Shown here: piece by piece, positions 6,588-13,356 of the stretch
Numbering within the stretch: position 1 is the first letter of the stretch
Layout of the letters: each line of letters begins with the position of its first letter
Assembly (NCBI GenBank): GCA_959607825.1
Contig: CAUHNW010000036.1
Coordinates: 1 to 14,267, forward strand
DNA from: HGM13006 sp900757695
GTDB taxonomy: Bacteria; Bacillota; Clostridia; Oscillospirales; Oscillospiraceae
Length of the DNA: 14,267 nt
Direction: 5' to 3'
Made by a program: the position numbers and the translations under genes
The notes under the pieces: generated by a model
What the model was told of the DNA's origin: nothing
Seen by the model: the letters and a program-made list of their open reading frames with translations, nothing else
The model's database searches: none

Positions 6588-7502
6588 ATGGATTTTCTTC
6601 AGATTGAATACTTCCTTGCAGTAGCGCGTACGGAAAATGTGACAGCGGCAGCCAACTCCCTGCATGTGGCCCAGTCCTCTGTGAGTCGCTGTATCTCCAG
6701 ACTGGAGGAAAGTCTCGGTGTCCCGCTGTTCGAACGGAACGGCAGAGGCATTGTCCTCAGCGATTATGGCTGTGCTTTTTACACCCGTGCAGAGACTGTC
6801 ATGCGAGAGCTTACAGACGGCGAACAACAGCTGAAGGAAATGCGGGATCAACATGTAGGTCGGGTCTCCATCTCCACCAGCGCAGCCCGCCAGATCAATC
6901 AGCTGATGATTCAGTACATGGAGGAGCATCCAAATGTCCTGTTCCGTCAGCGGCGAGTCTTTGAGACCGACACCGTAAAGGCACTGCTGGATCGGGGCGC
7001 ATTGGATTATGCCCTGACATACGAGCCGCTTCCTGCCACGGAATATAACTGGACACCGCTCATTACAGAGCAGTATTATCTGCTTGTATCCGCCAGTCAT
7101 CCCTTTGCAGACCGTGAGACCATTACTCTGAAAGAGTTGGATCAGCAACGGATCATTCTCAATGATTCTGATTCTCCTGATTATGTTGACCAGCAGCTCC
7201 GCGCACAGGGCGTTAACCAGCCATTTGCCTTTATCGGAAATGAATATGAAGTACTTGGTTCCATGGTAGAACGAAATGTGGGCGTTGCCATGATCTCTGC
7301 CCTGAGTGTCTACGACCTCCGTAAGAATCTGCCCATGCAGATGATGTCCCGTATTCGGGTTCTCTCCATTGAAGATACCTGTCTCCATCGCACGCTGGGT
7401 ATTGCCAGCAGCAAACGGCACTATACCTCTCAAGCAGCGCGGGAGTTTTACGGTCAGCTGGTGGCATACTTTAAGATGGTCAACTCGGAAATGGGCTATT
7501 GA
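6588..7502 (+). CDS. LysR-type transcriptional regulator
   Basis: 304 residues, the usual LysR length, from the ATG at 6588 with AAAGGAG upstream; the longer reading from 6540 has no such site. The N-terminus MDFLQIEYFLAVARTENVTA followed by AANSLHVAQSSVSRCISRLE is a textbook LysR winged helix-turn-helix (recognition region about 18-40), followed by LGVPLFERNGRGIVLSDYG. The rest is the two-lobed effector-binding domain (about 90-295). It stands between the divergent left operon and the right-hand genes, the classic place for a pathway-specific activator. Shared promoter elements before three transcription units suggest that it controls all of them. The inducer is probably the substrate or an intermediate of the island, and is not known. 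Confidence 0.95.
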   Translation: MDFLQIEYFLAVARTENVTAAANSLHVAQSSVSRCISRLEESLGVPLFERNGRGIVLSDYGCAFYTRAETVMRELTDGEQQLKEMRDQHVGRVSISTSAARQINQLMIQYMEEHPNVLFRQRRVFETDTVKALLDRGALDYALTYEPLPATEYNWTPLITEQYYLLVSASHPFADRETITLKELDQQRIILNDSDSPDYVDQQLRAQGVNQPFAFIGNEYEVLGSMVERNVGVAMISALSVYDLRKNLPMQMMSRIRVLSIEDTCLHRTLGIASSKRHYTSQAAREFYGQLVAYFKMVNSEMGY

Positions 7503-7545
7503 TCCATTCTGAACTGCCAATTTATCCTGTTTTTATATCTTTTGC

Positions 7546-7587
7546 GCTCATACCTATGCATTTAAATGCATGGGTATGAGCTTTTTT
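7546..7587 (+). terminator. Rho-independent terminator after lysR
   Basis: A 36-base, almost perfect palindrome (7546-7581) folds into a 17-pair stem with one T-G wobble at 7555/7572 and almost no loop. It is followed directly by six Ts. The stem begins GCTCATACC and ends GGTATGAGC; the centre is ATGCATTTAAATGCAT. It ends lysR transcription and separates it from the permease promoter. Confidence 0.9.
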
Positions 7588-7601
7588 GTCGTTTCTATGC
7601 C

Positions 7602-7661
7602 TCCAAGGTGATTGTTCGTGATGGTTGTATATTGGACGTATCTTCCTCTTTAAATTATGAT
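7602..7661 (+). promoter_or_regulatory. Permease promoter with candidate upstream operator
   Basis: TTGGAC (7632-7637) stands 18 bases from TATGAT (7656-7661), with a predicted start near 7668 and a leader of about 84 bases. ATATTGGAC is identical to that at the left-operon and ene-reductase promoters. TCCAAGGTGA (7602-7611) lies about 62 bases before the start, a typical LysR position. The permease therefore has its own promoter and is not read through from lysR. Confidence 0.75.
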
Positions 7662-7751
7662 ATTAGACAGTTTTAGCCCGACAGGCTGTGCGGAACCCTT
7701 GAGAAAAGCAATGCCGCCTGTCTTTCGGAATATCAGAGAGGAGAATTTCTA

Positions 7752-9134
7752 ATGATTGTTGTTCAGGTCATTTCTGTAATCGCAATCTCAGCCCTACTGA
7801 TCTATATGCTGTTCAAGGGTTGGAATCCCATTATCGCGCCGTTGATCGCAGCCTGTCTCGTGCTGCTCTTCAATGGCTCCAACATTATATCTGGTCTTGC
7901 CGACTTGTATATCTCCGGTTTTAACCAGATGATAACAATGTTCTTCTTGTTTTTCCTTGGCGCCAGCATTCTCGGTGCGCTGTTCAAGGTTACAGGTGCC
8001 GCAGAAACCATTGCCGACTGCTTCTTCCGGTGGTTTGTGGCAAAACGGGAAGGAAGAAATCGCGCTGTTGTGGGCGGTGTTCTCTGTACCATGACCTGTT
8101 TTGTGGTATGCTATGGCGGTTTGGATGCCTTCTGTGCGATTTTCATGCTGCTTCCCATCATTATGATGATCGCTGAGAAGAGTAACGTACCACGTCGGCT
8201 GATTCCCGGCCTGATGTTTGGTGGTATTTCCTCCGCACAACTTGGCCCCGGCTCTCCCCTGACTGGAAATAACTTTGGTTCTGTATTCTTTGAAACCACC
8301 GCAACTGCGGCTCCCGTTCTAGGTGTCATCGGCATGGTGTTTGTCCTTGCACTAATCGTTCTCTATACCCGTAATGCGGTTGGCAAAGCCTATGACAATG
8401 GCGAACGCTATGAAGCCGGTGCGTATCAGGCACCGGTCATGCATGATGCAGATGAGCGCCCCGCTTTCCTGCTGGCAATCCTGCCCTTGATTGCAGTCTT
8501 TATTTGCAACACCATTCTGCCTCTTACAATCGGCATTTCTTTGCAGCTGTATCTGTGTCTCGCCATCGGTGATGCAGTGGCAATCGTCTGCTTCTTCCCC
8601 TATATGGTGAAAGCCGCGAAGAAAGCCACGAATGGCTCCGGCAGTGTACTCGCTGCGTGCCACACTCTGACCGGTGCCCTTGGCTCCGGTGCACAGGACG
8701 GCGGCGGAGCAATTCTGCTCATCGCTTCCGGTTCTGCTTTTGCTGCAGTACTCAGTGCATCCAATGGCTGCGGTGCAATCATGGGTTGGGCTACCAGTCT
8801 GCCGCTGCCTACTTTGGTGACGTTCTCCATCGCAATCGTAATTCTGACATTCCTGTGCGGTTCCCCCGGCTGTATGATCATCGCAGCCCCCATTTTCCTA
8901 CCCATTGCAGCCCAGATGGGAATTTCCAATGCGATTCTGATGCGAGTGGCAGTATTCGGTCAGTGTGTCCTTGACACTATGCCTATCAACGGTGCAATCC
9001 TGATCGTAATGGCACAGTCCGGTCTTTCCATGAAGGAGGGATATCCGGGCGTATTCAAGACCACAGTCCTGTATATGTTCCTTGGTACTGTGCTTGTAAC
9101 GGTCCTGGGAATTATCGCTCCCGGGATCTGGTGA
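7752..9134 (+). CDS. GntP-like organic-anion permease
   Basis: 460 residues, almost wholly hydrophobic, with around eleven to twelve likely membrane segments; started at the ATG behind AGAGAGGAG. It resembles the GntP/gluconate:H+ symporter group of ion-transporter-superfamily permeases, which are single-gene secondary carriers for sugar acids and other small carboxylates. Seen in the sequence: GPGSPLTGN (165-173) in the first half and TGALGSGAQDGGGAILLIAS (307-326) in the second half. These are Gly/Ser-rich re-entrant-loop-like stretches typical of the superfamily, and a short hydrophilic loop lies at about 208-238. It has its own promoter, terminated upstream by the lysR terminator. It is the only complete transport system in the window and so the best guide to substrate class: probably a hydroxylated carboxylate. 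Exact substrate and coupling ion are unknown. Confidence 0.9.
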   Translation: MIVVQVISVIAISALLIYMLFKGWNPIIAPLIAACLVLLFNGSNIISGLADLYISGFNQMITMFFLFFLGASILGALFKVTGAAETIADCFFRWFVAKREGRNRAVVGGVLCTMTCFVVCYGGLDAFCAIFMLLPIIMMIAEKSNVPRRLIPGLMFGGISSAQLGPGSPLTGNNFGSVFFETTATAAPVLGVIGMVFVLALIVLYTRNAVGKAYDNGERYEAGAYQAPVMHDADERPAFLLAILPLIAVFICNTILPLTIGISLQLYLCLAIGDAVAIVCFFPYMVKAAKKATNGSGSVLAACHTLTGALGSGAQDGGGAILLIASGSAFAAVLSASNGCGAIMGWATSLPLPTLVTFSIAIVILTFLCGSPGCMIIAAPIFLPIAAQMGISNAILMRVAVFGQCVLDTMPINGAILIVMAQSGLSMKEGYPGVFKTTVLYMFLGTVLVTVLGIIAPGIW

Positions 9135-9161
9135 TTTCGAATTTTCCATCCCCCATTTCCA

Positions 9162-9197
9162 GCAGGCGAGGAAAGCGCGAGTGCTTTCCTCGCCTGC
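9162..9197 (+). terminator. Hairpin after the permease gene
   Basis: A perfect 15-bp inverted repeat (arms 9162-9176 and 9183-9197, loop GCGAGT) lies 27 bases past the permease stop. No T-run follows it directly; the nearest is TTTTTTT at about 9245. It probably ends or stabilises the permease transcript but is not a standard intrinsic terminator. Confidence 0.6.
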
Positions 9198-9268
9198 AGT
9201 CGTTCCGGGAGCATATGACCGGCAGTAGTCATCCGAATTCTTGCTTTTTTTGTTTATATTGATGCGCA

Positions 9269-9288
9269 AACAGCATGGATTTGCTGTT
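9269..9288. repeat. Short inverted repeat upstream of the ene-reductase promoter
   Basis: AACAGCA and TGCTGTT flank a six-base spacer, 49 bases before the promoter -35. It may be an operator or chance. The rest of the 303-base gap from 9135 to 9437 holds the permease hairpin and the ene-reductase promoter. Confidence 0.3.
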
Positions 9289-9323
9289 CCAAAAGTCATT
9301 CATGCTCTATCTGTTATAGTTAC

Positions 9324-9366
9324 TGACACTTGGATATTGGACGATAGGGCGCTAAGGTCTTATGAT
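9324..9366 (+). promoter_or_regulatory. Promoter of the ene-reductase / lipoprotein B unit
   Basis: TTGGAC (9337-9342) stands 18 bases from TATGAT (9361-9366), with a predicted start near 9373. ATATTGGAC matches the other two promoters exactly. TGACACTTGGA (9324-9334) abuts it, the reverse complement of the element seen at 6467 with one change, but it sits closer to the -35 than in the other promoters. Confidence 0.75.
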
Positions 9367-9437
9367 AAATGAGTAGTTTCCCAAATAGCAAATCAATACC
9401 TCTGGCAAAAAGAAGAATTTATAAGGAGTGATTTTCC

Positions 9438-11432
9438 ATGAATAATCGATACAGCCATTTACTGTCCCCAATCAGGATTGGCAATGTCGTTTTGAAAAAC
9501 CGTATGATCTCGACGAACTCCATGCCCCACTATCTGATGGGCCCGGAAGAATATCCCCCAGATTCCGTGGTGGCTCACTATGTGGATCTGGCCAAGAACG
9601 GTGCGGCACTGCTGACCTTCCCGGAGTACCTATCCTCAAAGGATATGCCCTTCCGATCAGACGTTCCCTATTTGGACATCAATCCATATGACAATCAGAA
9701 CTATTTCTCCCAACTGACAGACGCAGTCCATTTCTGCGGCTCCAAGATTTCCGTCTCCCTGATTCCCATGCTGCCCCAGGGCTACTGTGTAGAGAATCGC
9801 CCCGCCATGAATCCCATGGAGCGGGAAATGAATCCTTCTACTGCCGGTGCGCCTCCTTTCAGCGGAATGGGTGCCCTGAAGGAAGCACCCACAGAAATGC
9901 TCGATCAGTGCATTGAGGATGTTGCCCAGCGGGCACTGATTTATAAGCAGTGTGGCTTTGATGCTGTAACCTTCCATGTCTGCTATCGCGGTTCCACCGG
10001 CGCACAGCTTTGGAGCCCTTTGTGTAATCACAGACACGATAAATATGGCTGTGATTCCGTTGCAAACCGCGGACGGTTCATTATTGACTTGGCAAAACGG
10101 TGCAAAGAACTCTGCGGCACAAATTTCTTCGTAGAAATTCAGCTGACTGCTGTGGAGAAAGACAGCTATGGCATTGAAGATACAATTGAATTCTGCAAGC
10201 TGGCCGAAGGTGCTGTAGACATTATTCAGGTCCGTGCGGACAACGGCGACGATGCACACCCCACAGGCTACAATTCCGTTCCCGGCAAGCATCTGACACT
10301 GGAGCTGGCAGAGAAAATTAAGAAGAGCGGCACAAAGGTTCTGGTCGCGCCTGTTGGCGGTTTTCAGGATCTTGCCGAAAATGAATCCTATATCGCCGAA
10401 GGCAAATGCGACATGGTCGCTATGGCACGGGCATTCATCTGCGATCCGGAGTACGGCAAAAAAGCATACGAGAATCGTGGGGAAGATGTTGTTCCATGTC
10501 TGAGATGCAACCGTTGTCACGTTGCTCAGAATCGAAATGAGAACTGGACAGCAGCCTGCTCGGTAAATCCCAGACTGGGTATCAGCCATCGCCTCGGCAA
10601 GCTGGCAGAGCCCTCCGAGGCTCCTAACTTCGGAATTAAGAAAAAAGTTGCCGTCATTGGAGGCGGCCCTGCTGGTATGAAGGCCGCAATTTTGGCAGCG
10701 GAAAAGGGACACAGTGTTACACTCTTTGAAAAAAGTGATCGTCTCGGCGGTCAGCTGGTACACGCGGATGTTGTTTCCTTCAAGTGGCCTCTGAGCCATT
10801 TCAAAAACTATCTGATCGCACAGACCTACAAGGCCGGTGTCACGGTTCGGATGAATATCAACGCCACCCCCGATTTGATCCGTGTGGGCGGGTTCGATGC
10901 AGTTATTGCGGCCCTTGGTGCAACCCCGGCAATGCCTCCTGTTCCCGTGGACGAGGATGCAGTTGTCCATGTCCCTACAGATGTCTATGGAAACGAGGAT
11001 GCTTTGGGTCAGAAGGTCATCATTGTCGGCGGCTCCTCCACCGGTGCTGAGACCGGAATCCATCTGGCAGAAAAGGGGCACGATGTTGTGGTACTCACAC
11101 GGAGCCGTATGCTGGCAGAAGACTCCAACGTAGTTCATTTCTATGACACCATGGTTAAGGCATGGAAATCTCTTGACAATTTCAGTTGGATCCCGGAAGC
11201 AACAACTACACACGTTTCAAAGGATGGTGTGAGCTATACTGATATGGTTGGAAATGAGCAATTCATTCAAGCAGACAGCATTATCCTCTGCGGTGGTGTC
11301 ACCCCCCACCAGGAGGAAGCAATGAGCTTCTATGCTGCAGCTGACTGGTGCACATTGATTGGAGACTGTGAAAAGCCCGGCAACGTTCAGAAATGCATGC
11401 GGCAGGCATTGGGAGCCGTCACTGCGCTCTGA
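9438..11432 (+). CDS. Old-yellow-enzyme-type Fe-S/FMN/FAD ene-reductase
   Basis: 664 residues, ATG behind AAGGAG. It has the three-part layout of 2,4-dienoyl-CoA reductase, 2-enoate reductase and BaiCD. An FMN-binding TIM barrel (about 5-345) comes first, opening HLLSPIRIGNVVLKNRM. Next is an Fe-S motif Cys354-x2-Cys357-x2-Cys360 plus Cys374, with the usual SVNPRLG after it. Then come two Rossmann units with VIGGGPAG (406-413) and VGGSSTG (530-536). Such enzymes pass hydride from NAD(P)H to activated C=C bonds. In the barrel the usual H-x-A-H-G-Y-L motif is replaced by HVCYRGSTGAQ (180-190) before LWSP, so the proton-donor Tyr of FadH-like enzymes is a Ser here. This suggests a distinct substrate subgroup. 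The gene leads a two-gene unit with lipoprotein B. BaiCD-like, but not assignable to BaiCD. Confidence 0.93.
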   Translation: MNNRYSHLLSPIRIGNVVLKNRMISTNSMPHYLMGPEEYPPDSVVAHYVDLAKNGAALLTFPEYLSSKDMPFRSDVPYLDINPYDNQNYFSQLTDAVHFCGSKISVSLIPMLPQGYCVENRPAMNPMEREMNPSTAGAPPFSGMGALKEAPTEMLDQCIEDVAQRALIYKQCGFDAVTFHVCYRGSTGAQLWSPLCNHRHDKYGCDSVANRGRFIIDLAKRCKELCGTNFFVEIQLTAVEKDSYGIEDTIEFCKLAEGAVDIIQVRADNGDDAHPTGYNSVPGKHLTLELAEKIKKSGTKVLVAPVGGFQDLAENESYIAEGKCDMVAMARAFICDPEYGKKAYENRGEDVVPCLRCNRCHVAQNRNENWTAACSVNPRLGISHRLGKLAEPSEAPNFGIKKKVAVIGGGPAGMKAAILAAEKGHSVTLFEKSDRLGGQLVHADVVSFKWPLSHFKNYLIAQTYKAGVTVRMNINATPDLIRVGGFDAVIAALGATPAMPPVPVDEDAVVHVPTDVYGNEDALGQKVIIVGGSSTGAETGIHLAEKGHDVVVLTRSRMLAEDSNVVHFYDTMVKAWKSLDNFSWIPEATTTHVSKDGVSYTDMVGNEQFIQADSIILCGGVTPHQEEAMSFYAAADWCTLIGDCEKPGNVQKCMRQALGAVTAL

Positions 11433-11472
11433 GGATACCTTTACATAAACAACTTTAGAAAGGAAGAACTAT

Positions 11473-13206
11473 ATGAAAAACGCGAAAAAGATCCTGGCAA
11501 TCCTGCTGGCTCTGGTTATGACGTTGAGCCTCTTTGCAGCCTGTGGTAACGACGTACGTCCTGTCAGTGCCCCGGAAAACACATCCGAAGAAGTCTCCGT
11601 CCCCGAAGCACAGGAAGACAAGGGTGAAGAGGGTGAAGAGAGTGAAGAAACGGTGTCAGATACCGAGTCCGAAGTATTTGCAGAAGATGAAGAAGAATTG
11701 ATCACAATCTCCTATCCCCTGGTGGATGAGGAAGTCGTCTTGACACAGTGGGGATCTATGAATCCGAATAACTTCAACTACATTTCCACGCTGAGTGAAA
11801 ATGCGATTATCTCTGCCCTGGCAGATAAGACAGGTGTTCGTGTCGAATGTACTTCCGTTGCAGGAGGCCCGGAGGTTATGGATCAGTTCACACTGATGAT
11901 CTCCGCAGGGGATCTGCCGGACTTTATTGACAACGTACAGTCCTGCTATACTGCAGGCGGTGATGCCGCAATCAATGACGGTATCATCATTGACCTGGGT
12001 CCCTATCTGGATGAATACTGCCCGGATTTCCTACGGCTGTTTGATGAAATGGACGGCCTGCGTACCTTCGCTCATACAGATGACGGGGCTGTGCCCTATT
12101 TCATTGAGGCGTCTATGAATGCAGATGCAGTTTGTACCAGTGGTTATCTGATCCGCCAGGACTGGCTGGATCAGCTGAATATGGATACCCCCGAAACCTT
12201 TGACGATCTTCACGATGTGCTTGCCGCATTCAAGAATGATCTTGGCGTAGACAGCCCCCTCTGGCTTCCCAGAGGTGTAACCGGCCTGCTGTCCGAGGCC
12301 TACGGTTGTGCTGTAACCTATGAGCCCATGGCGGGTGCATATCCCTTCATGGCGGTTGATGGCGAAGTGGTATGCGGTTATACCACGGATGAATTTAAGG
12401 GGTTCCTGAAAATCATGAACCAGTGGTATTCCGAAGGCCTTATTTGGCAGGATTTCGTAACCGACAACATGGCATTTGGCATTACCACATCCTCTGCCTA
12501 TAACAAGTTCCTGAACAGTCAGATGGGCTGCGCCTACGGAGAACTGGCGGACATCACCAGCGTTGCCGAGCAGATTGGCGACGGTGCAGTACTCTCTGCA
12601 ATTCCCGACCCCTCCGCAAACGGCGAAAAAAATCATCTGACCGTCAGTGCTACCCCCTATTACTCCAAGTGGGCCATCAGTACCGACTGTGAGGAAGTTG
12701 AACTGGCATGCCAGTTTATGAACTATATGTACACCGAAGAAGGCTGCAATCTGCTGACCTACGGTGTAGAGGGTGAAGCCTGCGTGAAGAATGCTGACGG
12801 AACCTTTAGCTACACGGATCTAATTCTGAACAACCCCGACGGCATCTCCTATTCCAACGCTTATCACATCTACACCTTCCTGGATGAGGTTGGCCTTCGT
12901 GATCTGACCGCACAGCGTCAGTTCTACGATGAAACCGCGCTGAAGAGTAGTGATGTGTGGAGCGGCAGCAGAGATGCAATCTATACCTACCCCTCTGCCA
13001 GCCTGACTGCTGAGGAAAACGAGGAGTTCTCCGCTGCCTTTGTCACCATCAGCACCTATGTCTCTGAGTGTATCCCTAAGTTTGTTCTTGGCGACCTGGA
13101 TGTAGATGCGGATTTCGATGAATTCCTTGCTACCATTGAATCCATGGGCATCAAAGACTGTACTGCAATTAAGCAGGCCGCCTATGACCGTTATGTGAAC
13201 AGATAA
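11473..13206 (+). CDS. Family 1-type solute-binding lipoprotein B
   Basis: 577 residues. The ATG is preceded by AAAGGAAG and lies 40 bases after the ene-reductase, with no terminator or promoter between, so the two are co-transcribed. The signal peptide MKNAKKILAILLALVMTLSL leads to lipobox FAAC (Cys24). An acidic Glu/Ser/Asp linker (about 38-75) carries the binding domain away from the membrane. The body is paralogous to the lipoprotein at 4519: SGYLIRQDWLDQLNMDTPET matches RGDWLDKLGLDVPTT, and YGVEGEACVKNADGTFSYTD matches the same region there. Both end in a tyrosine-aspartate-arginine-tyrosine motif (YDRYVNR, YDRYNEQ). No ABC permease or ATPase is near. Two related binding proteins under the same promoter type may bind different forms of the substrate. 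Ligand unknown. Confidence 0.93.
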   Translation: MKNAKKILAILLALVMTLSLFAACGNDVRPVSAPENTSEEVSVPEAQEDKGEEGEESEETVSDTESEVFAEDEEELITISYPLVDEEVVLTQWGSMNPNNFNYISTLSENAIISALADKTGVRVECTSVAGGPEVMDQFTLMISAGDLPDFIDNVQSCYTAGGDAAINDGIIIDLGPYLDEYCPDFLRLFDEMDGLRTFAHTDDGAVPYFIEASMNADAVCTSGYLIRQDWLDQLNMDTPETFDDLHDVLAAFKNDLGVDSPLWLPRGVTGLLSEAYGCAVTYEPMAGAYPFMAVDGEVVCGYTTDEFKGFLKIMNQWYSEGLIWQDFVTDNMAFGITTSSAYNKFLNSQMGCAYGELADITSVAEQIGDGAVLSAIPDPSANGEKNHLTVSATPYYSKWAISTDCEEVELACQFMNYMYTEEGCNLLTYGVEGEACVKNADGTFSYTDLILNNPDGISYSNAYHIYTFLDEVGLRDLTAQRQFYDETALKSSDVWSGSRDAIYTYPSASLTAEENEEFSAAFVTISTYVSECIPKFVLGDLDVDADFDEFLATIESMGIKDCTAIKQAAYDRYVNR

Positions 13207-13213
13207 GCTGAAT

Positions 13214-13286
13214 TTGAGCAATAATTGAATCTGAAAAGGGGTGCCCGGTCTTTCATTCGACCGGACACCCCACAATTCCTGCTCAA
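13214..13286. terminator. Long imperfect palindrome, probable terminator at the right junction
   Basis: An inner stem of 13 pairs with one mismatch (13238-13250 with 13259-13271, loop TTTCATTC) is nested in an outer repeat TTGAGCAATAATTG (13214-13227) and CAATTCCTGCTCAA (13273-13286). The inner stem is GC-rich and lies 31 bases past the stop of lipoprotein B. On the plus strand no T-run follows; on the minus strand it is followed by TTTTC. It may stop transcription from either side. It also marks the end of the island. Confidence 0.6.
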
Positions 13287-13356
13287 GTTGACGATCCGGT
13301 CGGGTGTACTGCGGGTACGATGATCGTACATATACTTCTGCAGTTGATAGATACTG

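Noticed and set aside
6582..7520. Minus-strand open frame of 312 codons opposite lysR
   Set aside because: The plus strand encodes a complete LysR protein with a good start and terminator; the antisense frame has no recognisable features.
7546..7581. Near-perfect palindrome as a regulator operator
   Set aside because: It lies just after the lysR stop and is followed by six Ts, so a terminator explains it fully.
4519..9134. TRAP transporter made of the binding protein and the permease
   Set aside because: The binding proteins are lipoproteins of the ABC family 1 type rather than DctP, and the permease is GntP-like with no small DctQ subunit.
9657..11213. Long minus-strand open frame (518 codons) opposite the ene-reductase
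   Set aside because: It is antisense to a clear multidomain enzyme, has no family features and no ribosome binding site, and is explained by the codon use of the real gene.
558..11432. Assignment as a bile-acid bai operon
   Set aside because: The SnoaL and ene-reductase families match, but catalytic residues differ, the SnoaL proteins are much longer than BaiE, and BaiB, BaiA, BaiF and BaiG equivalents are absent from the window.
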